The notes under the pieces: generated by a model
The model's database searches: none
What the model was told of the DNA's origin: nothing
Seen by the model: the letters and a program-made list of their open reading frames with translations, nothing else
Translations under genes and position numbers: made by a program
Assembly: GCF_003573695.1 (NCBI RefSeq)
Contig: NC_039359.1
Coordinates: 79,436,783-79,500,782 of the forward strand
DNA from: Papaver somniferum
Lineage: Eukaryota > Streptophyta > Magnoliopsida > Ranunculales > Papaveraceae
Direction: 5' to 3'
Length of the DNA stretch: 64,000 nucleotides
Shown here: positions 22,600 to 32,864 of the stretch, piece after piece
Layout: the number at the start of each line of letters is the position of its first letter
Numbering within the stretch: position 1 is the stretch's first letter

Positions 22600-23212
22600 A
22601 AACACGCTCCAGATGCATGATTACCAAAATGTACGTGACTTTATAATTAATTTGTGGATGATTTTTTTTCTTTGCTTTCCCTCCAAATAACTGCATATTA
22701 AGGTTTGTATGCAGCAAAGTTGGTGCCGACACTTGCACGTGAAAATAACTCATGGCATTTGGTAGTCCTCCGTAATGATGATGCGGATAGAATTCCCAAG
22801 GATGGTACATATGTACTTGTTGTGTGCTATTCCATTAGCTTGATACATAAGATCTCGTGCTAGTCCATTTGGTGGATGCATATGAGGCAGTTGTGCTAGT
22901 AATCCACTAGATTCTTGTTGCGGCACAACCTATATAATTCCAACCATATTGGTTATGATATTATGAGAAAAAAAATGATAAGTATGAAAGATTGAAAGTA
23001 AGTTACCTGAACGCTTCCATCTTTTCTCGGATTGCTAGTTGTTTTTTTTCTTTATTTTTGCTGCCTGGTGGTCTTCCTCGCTTTTTAGTTGGTGGTGCAG
23101 ATACATCAACAACTACAGGCCCATCTTCATTACATGTATTCCCATCATTGTTAGTAAGCAAAACAAGTTCGTTGAATAACATTTCCAAAAGATTGTAAAG
23201 TAAGCACAAAAA
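22600..23212 (-). pseudogene. AT-hook protein fragment, broken
   Basis: On the minus strand a 68-residue frame (23209-23003) ends in KKRGRPPGSKNKEKK, an extended AT-hook DNA-minor-groove motif. GTAACTTAC follows at 23008, a plausible 5' splice site. After ~95 bp and TTATATAG, a second segment reads PQQESSGLLAQLPHMHPP and on to NGLARDLMYQANGIAHNKY. The frame then has to change near 22810 to continue MYHPWEFYPHHHYGG. The shared His/Pro/Tyr-rich style suggests one protein broken by a frameshift; the simple splice also lands out of frame. Such tails occur in plant FAR1/MULE-like and other nuclear proteins, but I cannot assign a family. No intact start is visible. Confidence 0.5.
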
Positions 23213-23215
23213 GTT

Positions 23216-23553
23216 AATGGATCATCTTTTGGAATAGTTTACTTCAAAAATCCCCAGACTCCAGAGTCCAGATAACACTATGCATAAAACGTGAAGGAAA
23301 GATATCCTCATTCTTTTGACGCCAATTGGATATAGAGTAAGGTCTGTGTAGCAGTTATATAGAGAGGACACCAATGTCCTACTAGTTTTAAGTTTAAAGG
23401 TGTTTTCGTGTTACTGCCCCTGTGTAACTATGCCAACTTAATACCAAATTAGTTATAACCCAGATTCACATTTAAAAACATGATGGATCCAGGATTGAAA
23501 ATAAAAGGGAAAAATTATTTTATTTTGTACCAGATAATGCATGAAGGAGCAAG
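23216..23553. other. Unassigned sequence before Copia LTR
   Basis: It may include more of the AT-hook pseudogene's upstream exons on the minus strand, but no motif supports this. Confidence 0.4.
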
Positions 23554-24354
23554 TGAAAAAGCGGGGGTCTAACAACCACACTCAATATTTCGTTCGACAA
23601 TCTGTATGGACTAACTCCAATATAATTCCGTGAGAATCAACTAGACAGTCAGACCTAATCAAGGAAATATATCCAAGAGTTGTATCTCAATTTTTCAATA
23701 CAATCTGCAATCGAAAAGATAGAAATTTGTGAGCCCGATTGATATGAGAAATAACTTGAATGGTATCAAAAACCAATGTTCAAGTGTCAATCAATTTCAA
23801 TCAACAACAAAAGGTTGGATTGACCAATTGATTGAACTACGCACAACCTGTGATATTTCAATTATATAGAAAATATAATGCGGTAAACAAATAACACAGA
23901 CACCAGAAGTTTTATTAACGAGGAAACCGCAAATGCAGAAAAACCCCGGGACCTAGTCCATATTTGAACACCACACTGTATTAAGCCGCTACAGACACTA
24001 GTCTACTACAAGTTAACTTCGGACTGAAATGTAGTTGAGCCCTATCCAAATCTCACTCCGATTAAGGTACAGTCGCGTTCCTTACGCCTATGAATCCCAG
24101 TAGGACTCTACGCACTTAGCTGATCTCACCCATAACTATGAGTTGCTACGACCCAAAGTCGAAGACTATATAAACAAATCTGTCTCCCACAGAAAAGTCT
24201 ATTCTGATAGATAAAATCTATCTCCCATTGAAATACCTACGAAGTTTTTGTTCCGTCTTTTGATAAATCAAGGTCAACAGGAACCAATTGATAATCCGGT
24301 CTTATATTCCCGAAGAACAGTCTAGTAACTTAACTATATGGTAGTAGAAGAAGT
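23554..24354 (-). mobile_element. Sirevirus-like Copia LTR remnant (C'), 3' part
   Basis: In plus orientation it starts TGAAAAAGCGGGGGTCTAAC, the complement of the LTR 3' end also seen at 32865. It matches the first 800 bp of the LTRs at 32865, 38647 and 48291. It is cut at 24354, where another Copia LTR (TGTTAGAGC...) begins after GAAGT. Its remainder is not in the window. It is inverted relative to the LTR at 14882-15652. Confidence 0.82.
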
Positions 24355-25097
24355 TGTTAGAGCATAGCTCGGTTGAACCCACCAAGCGTTGGTATGTCAA
24401 GTTTGGTTGTCATATTTTAGTGAATCAAAACTCATGTTAAGAGTCGCTTGATTATGTATTAGAGTCAACTTCGTATAGGTTAGTTTGAAAGTATTAGGAT
24501 AATGAGACATTACAAGTATTGCGAAGTCTTGAAGATGTGAAGAAGCAAGGAGTTACAACGACAACAATCATCCTTCCACTTGAGGTTAGTGATATCTGAC
24601 TTGAACTGTTTCATTCCCTAACGTATCTTTCAAGTCGTGCATATTGAAAAAATAACTGCGAAGCATATTTGAACTCTAGATAGACATAGTATTAAGGAAT
24701 ACAATACGAGGTCTATTTCTTAACCATTAAACTTTGTAGATAAGACATCGCCATAATCATTTTAATGCTATTGTGATTATGTATGGGTATGAGGTGAGGA
24801 TTTTATCCTAGGGAAAAATGTTTTACATGTGTTCTAAGGAAGTAAGTTCATAAACTTGTTTGTGAACCGAAAAGGAAATTGATAGGAGTTATTGGTTTTG
24901 TTATTTATTGCATATCTTATGAACAACCAATATGTGTGATTGAGTATAACCATTCACGACTTGTTTGTGTTCTTGGTAGAACTATTCACAAAGGCCTGAC
25001 TTATGTATTGGTATGACTTTTATTAGTGAAACCGATCTTAAGTAATCACCTGAGATGGTATGATCGGGTTTGTGATTTTATGTCTGACCAAATATGG

Positions 25098-25302
25098 GAA
25101 AGGGGAACCGATACTAGTAAGAGGTGCAATACATCACAAAGGGGAACCGATCCTTAAATGGGGTGCAGCAAGGTTTATAGCAGAAAGGAGAACCGATCCT
25201 ATAAACATGTGCAACACGTTTTTAGGCAAAGGGGAACCGATCCTATGGACATGTGCAACACATATAAGTTAGATACCATATATATGTGGGGAACCGATCC
25301 TA
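25098..25302 (+). repeat. Five spaced GGGGAACCGATCC motifs in LTR D
   Basis: The copies are near 25102, 25140, 25187, 25230 and 25288, each followed by variable sequence with GTGCAACAC in some. Further GAACCG motifs follow to 25392. They sit 550-750 bp upstream of the TATA box and so could be U3 protein-binding sites. Confidence 0.7.
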
Positions 25303-25854
25303 GTACCTAGTCAACCGAATTTTGGAAAGCTAGTGTGACTATGCATAGTAATCACATGGAAGGTAGAACCGAAACTTGTTTTGGTAGAACCGTTAAACCC
25401 ATGATTGTGATTGAATGTCATTTGATCAATCGCATAGTTCTTGAAAGTCAGATGAACCAATTCTAAACTTGTTTGGAAGTGTGGCAAATCGGTTTCAAGG
25501 TTGTAAGTATGAAAGATAACTTACAAAGTAAGGATGTCGACATACTTTGAATACGTGCTGTGAATGTTTATTTATTTAATTGTTCAAAGTTATTCCTTAA
25601 TAGCTAAGGGAAGAGAACCCAGGGTCGAAACATAAATAAGTTAAGAATCTTTTAGTTAAAGTTATTAATTTCATTTTGTAGGGAAATAAGAATTAGTAAT
25701 GTGCATTTACTAATTAGAGATTTTCCGAGAGATTTCGATCATTATATTTGGACATACCATTTCCAGGAATTATGAAAACCAAATTTGTGCTTTAATGAAT
25801 ATCTTGAGAATATTTTCGGTTTTGGAAATTCCTTGGTGTCTAAACTTCCTTGTC

Positions 25855-25862
25855 TATAAATA
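25855..25862 (+). promoter_or_regulatory. TATA box of LTR D
   Basis: TATAAATA lies in CTTGTCTATAAATACTTG, 1.5 kb into the LTR, followed by a leader-like stretch. Confidence 0.6.
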
Positions 25863-26442
25863 CTTGAAGTTTACCTTTCTATCAAACTAATCCTTCGTAA
25901 CAACAAGCTTCCTCTTTGTTGTGTTGTTACTGATGTAGCCGCCTATTCGGAAAGGAGAGTAACCTAATTAAGCGAATCTCTTACAGCCGCTCAGTTTAAA
26001 GTCTTCTTTGGGATTGAGAAGCTCTAGCGTGTACCGTTGGTGGGAAACTAGATAATTGCGGTTTATCTTTTGTTTTCATTGATTTAATTGACTAACGGTG
26101 GTTGAAATATGATTGCACCTAGTTTGTTTATGCTTGAGAATCTTCTCTTCTGATTGTTAATGGTGGTTTTTAATATAGGGTTAAAATCATAAAACCTTAA
26201 TCAAACAGTGACGTCACACTTGAGTAATAATGTCGCCACTAGCACATTTATTAAACCATTCAACATGTCTGCGTAAAATTACCGGGGTACCTTTTTTTAT
26301 GTAAATTCCATGTTCCACGGCAGAGCCCTCGGTACTGACTGACATCATCTTTACACATGCCAGACGCGCATGCTAGCCAAACGTTCCAATCACGCGTGCC
26401 ACATATCTTAAACTAGGGTTTCGACACGCTAAACTCTAATAG

Positions 26443-27440
26443 CCATATCTCCGCGCCAAAAGCATGCCAACCATGCCAGCCGCACCACCGTGCCAATGGC
26501 ATGCCATGACAGCCACATCTCCGCGCCAAAGGCATGCCAACCATGCCAGCCGCACAACCGTGCCAATGCATGCCATGCCAGCCACATATTCGTGCCAAAG
26601 GCATGCCAACTATGCCAGCCGTACCACCGTGCCAATGACATGCCATGCCAGCCACAACTACGTGCCAAAGGCATTCCAACCATGCTAGCCGCACCATCGT
26701 GCCAATAACATGCCATGCCACCACAACTCCGCGCCAAAGGCATGCCAACCATGCCAGCCGCACCATCGTGCCAATGGAATGCCANNNNNNNNNNNNNNNN
26801 NNNNNNNNNNNNNNNNNNNNNNNNNNNNNNNNNNNNNNNNNNNNNNNNNNNNNNNNNNNNNNNNNNNNNNNNNNNNNNNNNNNNNNNNNNNNNNNNNNNN
26901 NNNNNNNNNNNNNNNNNNNNNNNNNNNNNNNNNNNNNNNNNNNNNNNNNNNNNNNNNNNNNNNNNNNNNNNNNNNGCCAATGGCATGCCATGCTAGCCAC
27001 ATCTCCGCGCCAAAGGCATGCCAACCATGCCAGTCGCACCACAGTGCCAATGGCATGCCATGCTAGCCACATCTCCGTGCCAAAAGCATGCCAACCATGC
27101 CATCCGCACCACAGTGCCAATGGCATGCCATGCCAGCCACATCTCCGCGCCAAAAGCATGCCAACCATGCCAGCCGCACCACCGTGCCAATGGCATGCCA
27201 TGGCAACCACATCTCCACGCCAAAGGCATGCCAACCATGCCAGCCGCACCACCGTGCCAATGGCATGCCATGTCAGCCATATCTCCGCGCTAAAGGCATG
27301 CCAACCATGCCAGCCGCACCACTGTGCCAATGGCATGCCATGCCAGCCACATCTCCGCGCAAAAGACATACCAACCATGCCCTCCACACCATAGTGCCAA
27401 TGACATGCCATGCCAGCCACACCTCCGCACCATAGCCATG
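26443..27440 (+). repeat. 70-bp satellite-like array in LTR B1
   Basis: Units have the form GCCAAAGGCATGCCAACCAT then GCCAGCCGCACCACCGTGCC and an ATGCCATGCCAGCC block ending in ACATCTCCGC. Anchors at 27001, 27071, 27141, 27211 and 27281 give an exact 70-bp period. About 14 units fit the span, including the gap. Because 70 is not a multiple of three and stops are rare, frames stay open on both strands and give Trp/His/Gly-rich or Pro/His/Ala-rich translations. Confidence 0.92.
26785..26975. other. Assembly gap (191 N) inside 70-bp array
   Basis: A run of N with repeat units on both sides; the true array length is unknown. Confidence 0.98.
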
Positions 27441-28079
27441 CCGGCCATGCCTCCATGCCGCTGGCTACCAAACGAAGGGTTGCAACAATCAACGACCACC
27501 CTTCCTTCTGAGATGCAAATCTCAGCCGTCCAAGTTCGCCACCAAACGCGTGGAAACTCTTGGCCATTGACAAGCCCTAATTTTGGCCGCGCCTAAACTA
27601 TGCCAAAACCCTAATTTTGGCCGCGCCTAAAACTATGCCAAAATCCTAGCTTGGCCTCGCCTAAACCATGCCAAAGCCATGCCGGCTATGCCTCCATGCC
27701 GCTGGCTGCCAAACGAAGGGTTGCAACAATCAACGACCACCCTTCCTTCTGAGATCCAAATTTCAGCCGTTCAAGTTCGCCACCAAACGCGTGGAATTTT
27801 TGGCCCAATGCCAAGCCCTAATTTTGGCCGCGCCTAAACTATGTCAAAACCCTAATTTTGGTCGTGCCTAAAACTATGCCAAAATCCTAGCTTGGCCTTG
27901 CCTAAACCACGCCAAAGCCATGCCGGCCATGCCTCCATGCCGCTGGCTGCCAAACGAAGGGTTGCAAAAATCAACGACTACCTTTCCTTCTGAGATGCAA
28001 ATCTCAGTCGTCCAAGTTCGCCACCAAACGCGTGGCAACTTTTGGCCCAATGCCAAGCCCTAATTTTGGCCGCGCCTAA
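27440..28079 (+). repeat. 241-bp tandem repeat in LTR B1 (continues at 31849)
   Basis: GAAGGGTTGCAACAATC recurs at 27474, 27715 and 27956, a 241-bp step. Compared with the 193-bp unit of LTR B3, each unit has an extra ~48-bp internal duplication of the segment with CCTAATTTTGGCCGCGCCTAAA. Each unit therefore carries one telobox (AAACCCTAA) and a decayed one (AAATCCTAG). The array resumes after the solo LTR at 31849 and decays to about 32420. Confidence 0.88.
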
Positions 28080-31000
28080 TGATAGGTGTCTAAAACACCT
28101 TAATATTTATCTACTGTTTATGCTTTCTTTGGTAAGTTTTCTTGTAAATATGTATCTTATGTTTGCTTTTGAGTATTTAGGTAGTTTGGAGTCATTTGGA
28201 ACAAAAGAAGAAGAACATGGAAAAAGTGTTATTTCAAGTGCAACTGCTGTTGGAGACGAACTATTTCTCATTATTTGCTTCTATTTCTTAATTTCTGTCT
28301 GAAAAGCATGTCAGCTTTAGTGATGCAAATTTTGTCTGAAAAGCATGGCAGCTTTAGTGATGAAGAGAAATTAAAGAGAAAAAGTAAATCTAAAAAGTAA
28401 GGAACGACCGCTGTTGGTGGAAGAATTCAAGAGAAGAAAAGAGCGTTCATTTGGAGCAAGGAGGAGAATATCGTCGTTGCATAGGCAAGTGCCACGGGAA
28501 GCACAATGGAGGAAAGGAGTCATCATTCTTTGACGGCTCGTATAAATTATTTGGGTGCCTAAAGTCATCTGGGTTCCCCTTCTCTACTCTCCCGGGGTGG
28601 CTGTATCCACTTCCATTCCAACACAAGACCTAAAAATCAGAGAAAATTAATTTCTCTCATTAATTTTAGTTTTCCTTCTCGGTCGGAACAATGGAGGCAT
28701 CACTACAGAGAGGAGGATTTTGAGCTGCGGTGTTTGAAGAAGACGTATCTGGTGACTTTGTGCAGTATAAAGAGGAGAGCTTCACAGAGATGGGTTGTCT
28801 TATCTTTATTTTGGGTTTGATTGTGAACGACATCCAGTAATGGAATTGATGAAAAATCAGCAAGAATTACAGATTCGTTGGGGTTGAATTTGAATTCAGG
28901 TGAACAAGGAAGATGGGTTTTCAGCCGAATCGATACTGGATATGAAGGATAGAAGGAACTTGTTGATGTTTGCTTGCTGTTGATATTTGTGACGAATTTA
29001 GGGTTGTGGTTGTTCAAAGGGTTTCTGAATTTGAGATTTAGAATCAAGAAAGAAGAAGATGGTGACGAGAAACAACCAAATTCAGGTGGTATGTGCTGTT
29101 GAGGATGATTACCAATGGTTTATGGAGTTGAGCTGGGTTTGTGTTAGATTCTGTGAAATTACAGTGGGAAAATGGGTTTCAATGATGAACAGGGTGAAGA
29201 AATGGGTTTCTGCTGTAGCTGGAGATGGAATTCTGGAACTCAAAGGCAATGAAGCTGATCTGATATGCAGAATATGATGGTGCTGTGAGCTGGTGTTGAG
29301 CTGAACTGACAAGAGTTGAGCTACAGTTGGAGGAGGAATAGTACCGGTGGTAAATGGAGTGTAGATGCTGCATAAGCAGATGGATTATTGCAATGGATGA
29401 ATACAGGGTTTGAATGTTAGTGGCTCGAGTATGAGGATTAGGAGTTGACGCAGATGAACAAGAAGGGTTAGAGCTCATTCTTGAGCTGAGACATTTGTTT
29501 CAGGTCAGAACCTACAGTTGTGCATTAGCTGAGAGTATACACAATGGAAGATGGCAGGGATTGAAATGCAGATATGGTGTTGGCTGAGATGCTGATGCTA
29601 TTGGTGATGTGTATGAAAGTTACAGGAAAGATGAAATTGAAGATTTGGAGAGGCTGTAAAGAAACTCAGTAGAAGCAATTGTGGTTGTAAGTCAAGAAGA
29701 ACAAGAAGTTGCTAGTGCTAGTTGCTGAGAACTTGATGGTTTCTGAGGAGAGAATATGGAGCTCAGGTAAATGTGATGGTTGCAGTTGGCGAAGCAATGG
29801 AAGAAATGGTGCTGCTAAGATGGTGCTGGTTATATACGAGACTGCAGGTGGTGGTTGAAATGGAATGTCTGAGATATGGGAATGGATGCAATTACAGGTT
29901 CTGGTTGAGTTTGAGCTGCTGATCTTGTTTATGAATGTTAGTTGTTGCTGCTGCAATGGATTACAGTAGGATGTTGATTTCAAGGCTGGTGCTGTTACAT
30001 GCTGTACAGGAAGATATTGGGTGTGCAGTTACAAGTGATTCTGTGCCAGTGATGATCAGTCAACAATGAAGAATTAAAGGGTTTGTTTGAGTCTGAATTT
30101 GCAGGAACTGAAATGGCAGATGTTAGTGGTGTTGAAAGGAGGTGCAAGAAGAAGCAGGAAGTGTATTGATAATTGAAGCTGCAGTATGTGGGGTTAGTGA
30201 AATTGCAAAGAAGGAATTTGTGCTGCTGTAGGTAGAGCATGGTTGGTCCTAATGAGTTTACGGTGAACTGAACTACAAACTAGTTGCACTGATGTGGAAA
30301 TGAACTGAATTGCAGGGTGTTGAGATGCAGATGGCAAGATTGTGCAAATTTGCGGCATTGCAGGGAATGGAGCTGAGTATGTATTGCCAGGGATGTGGTG
30401 GCTGAAGCAGTGGTGATGCTGCAATATGGTGGAAACCCCAGGTGTTATGCATTTGCAGTTGTGCAGAAGTTGGAAGAAATAATTGAGTAAGGGTTGTGCT
30501 GGTGTTGTGTTTGAAACTGTGGCTGCGAAGAATGACCAGCCATCATGTCCGGGTGAGTAGGCCGTGGAAACATGGCTTTGGCCTGGAAACCTAGCCTACT
30601 CAGCTGAGTTAGCTTCTATCTCAGGTCTGACTACATGTAGCTGACATCACTGAGTTAACTCGATGATTCATCCTGACTCGGCTGAGCTTTGACCGAGTTG
30701 ACTGACTATGACCGGTGACCGGATGGACTTTGCCGGTTACCTGTACTACTTTCCGGCAACTTTCATGCCAACTTCCGGCTTCCTTGTGGGACCTCCGGTG
30801 ACAACTTTTGTGTACAATTTTTACATGGGTTCTTCCCACACATGGACTTGGAGGACTTCTATCTAATGAACTGTTGAGAATATAACCTAGTTTTGGAAAT
30901 AAGAAAGTTACAAAAGGAGAGAGACTTCTACAACTTTGGGTATCATGTATTATTTTCTACTTGGAATTTTGGAGAGAACTTATTCTAGGGTTTGCTTTCG

Positions 31001-31848
31001 TTTGTTTTCATCTTCTTTATTTTAACTATTATGATTATGATGAACTCCATTATTATGAGTAACTAATCACAATTATTGGTTATGGGATAAAAGTTGATTT
31101 CTCAAGCATGTTATTTGATTCTATGAATTAGTTTTGTCTCAACTTTATTGTTTATGATTCATGGTTTGTTTTATCATATGATTGATTGTTTAATTGGTTG
31201 AGTCCGGAATCAATCCGATTTGCTTTCATATCTAGAGCTATATTCGGGTTTTCAATACGAAAAAGTTGTTTGTCCCTGATTTTAAGTAGCATAATTGTGG
31301 GTAGTGCGTGTAGTGATATATCCTACTAGTCACATATGAATCATAACCTTGGTTAAAACGAATTAGTGATTTTACACGGTTGTTTGGTTTGATTAGTCTC
31401 ATTCCATAAATCTTAAAGCTTTTAGGGAGTTAAACTTAATTGTTCTTTTACACTTTGGGTTGCTTTCTAAGAAGAATTCACATATGCATCTTTTAATGTG
31501 GTTGTGATGAAATTAAGGAATTAGCGGGATATTCTTACGATCAAGGTATCCTAGGACTTTTAACAAATGCGAGATTAAAATATCAATTCTAGTCATTGAT
31601 GAAAATACATGTTTTTGAATGATACTATCCCATGAACAATATCTTCTCCTTATTGATTATTCCAACTATTTGCTTTGCTTTACTTTATTTTATTTGCTAA
31701 AACAAAAATCCCCCTTGGTTTTACAAGAAACTGAAAATTACATAACAACAAAAGCCTCTCTGTGGATACGAACTCTTTCCTACCACTTATTATATTATTG
31801 TAGTTAAGTAAGAAAGTGAAATTATATTTGACGGTTGACAACCGATCA
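28080..31848 (+). mobile_element. Solo LTR, Athila/Tat-like, 3.77 kb
   Basis: It begins TGATAGGTGTC and ends CAACCGATCA, with CCTAA on both sides (28075-28079 and 31849-31853); the interrupted repeat unit reads through perfectly when it is removed. The last 150 bp carry CTCTGTGGATACGAACT and TTATATTATTGTAG, the terminal style of plant Athila/Tat LTRs. No primer site, polypurine tract or pol is inside. Its many short frames (28703-30424) are Ser/Asn/His-rich reverse-strand chance frames. Confidence 0.88.
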
Positions 31849-32864
31849 CCTAAACTATGCCAAAACCCTAATTTTGGCCGCGCCTAAAACTATGCCAAAA
31901 TCTTAGCTTGGCTGTGCCTAAGCCATGCCAAAGCCACGCCGGCCATGCCTCAATGCCGCTGGCTGCCAAACGGAGGGTTGAAACAATTAACGGTTACCCT
32001 TCCCTCTGAGACGCAAATCTCAGCCGTACAAACTTGCCACCAAACGACTTGTGGCAATCTCTTGGGTATGGTGCCAACTCTTGGCCATAGTGCCAAAACC
32101 CTAATTTGGCAACGGTGCTAAAGCCCTATTTTGGCCACGCCAAAGCCATGTCGGCCACCCCTATATGCTGCTGGCTGCTAAACGAAAGGTTGCAACAATC
32201 AACGACTATCCTTCCTTCTGATATGCAAATCTCAGCCGTACAAGCTCGCCACTAAACCAAACAACTTGTGGCAACCTTTGCCTACGCTGCCAACTCTTTG
32301 GCCACGGCACACACTTAGCTATGCCAATTCTATGGTCACTGAACCAAACCCTAATTAGCCACGTCAAGAGCATGCGCAAGCCATGCCAGCACCGTGGCCA
32401 CGCCACTGGCTACCAACAGAAGGTAACCACAATCAACGGCTAACCTTCCTCTCAAGATGCAAAATCTCGACCGTCGAAGGTCACCACCGAGACGGCAAGC
32501 CTCCCAAGCCCAACTTTCCAAACAATAGCAACATGCTACAAAAAAAAACTCGAGACATCAAAACATGTCACAAACTGGGGGATGCTCATCAGGGTATTGG
32601 TCTGGAGGTTTACATCGTGCGACATACACTGCGCCCGTTACAAGAAAGTTTCATAAGAGTGAGGCGGTTAGTAAATACAAGAAATAATGGTGAAACGTTT
32701 CCTTCATTATGGAAACATCAATTCCAGGCGTTACCTGTTACCGCTTTCTTTCATTTACTCAACCGTATACACTTTTTACGAGACCAAGGTACGTTTCGTT
32801 GCAAATTGTATAAATAGGTCTCGCCTATTTCCTTCGAAGAACAAGTTTTTGGTCAGGAGAATAC
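31849..32864 (+). mobile_element. Family B LTR (B1), second part
   Basis: It resumes in the middle of a 241-bp unit, passes through decayed units, then the conserved U3 (GGGGGATGCTCATCAGGG, TTATGGAAACATCAATTCC), a TATA box at 32809-32816 and leader sequence. It stops at GGAGAATAC where a Sirevirus LTR starts. Positions 32290-32864 are duplicated at 50705-51278 (see B2). Confidence 0.85.
32809..32816 (+). promoter_or_regulatory. TATA box of LTR B1
   Basis: TATAAATAGGTC occurs at the same place in B2 (51223-51230) and B3 (58205-58212). Confidence 0.7.

Larger units (their letters stand above)
24355..26154 (+). mobile_element. Copia LTR, family D, first part
   Basis: It starts TGTTAGAGCATAGCTCGG, the same start as the Sirevirus LTRs (TGTTAGAGCATTGCTCGG on the minus strand), but the body differs. 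It contains five GGGGAACCGATCC-like motifs (25100-25300) and a TATA box (25855-25862). It is interrupted at 26154 by family B, with CTGAT on both sides (26150-26154 and 51601-51605), and resumes at 51601. No internal region is visible. Confidence 0.75.
26155..28079 (+). mobile_element. Family B LTR (B1), first part
   Basis: It starts TGTTAATGGTGG after the target CTGAT. The first 280 bp match the LTR starts at 52235 and 62422 (GTAAAACCTTA, then CCATTCAACATGTCTGCGT-like sequence and GTACC followed by a T-run). Then come a telobox pair, a 70-bp tandem array with an assembly gap, and a 241-bp array. At 28079 a solo LTR is inserted (target CCTAA); B1 resumes at 31849. Very long open frames through the arrays are artefacts. 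Confidence 0.85.

Noticed and set aside
25098..25302. CRISPR-like spaced direct repeats
   Set aside because: The repeats are short, spacing is irregular, and the context is a plant Copia LTR.
26413..27573. Very long open frames (up to 386 residues) rich in Trp, His and Gly on the minus strand, Pro/His/Ala on the plus strand
   Set aside because: They are translations of the 70-bp array and run through unknown bases; both strands and several frames are open only because the repeat lacks stops.
28666..30424. Several Ser/Asn/His-rich minus-strand frames in a row, resembling exons
   Set aside because: They lie within one LTR with a perfect target duplication; there are no splice signals in order and no shared domain.
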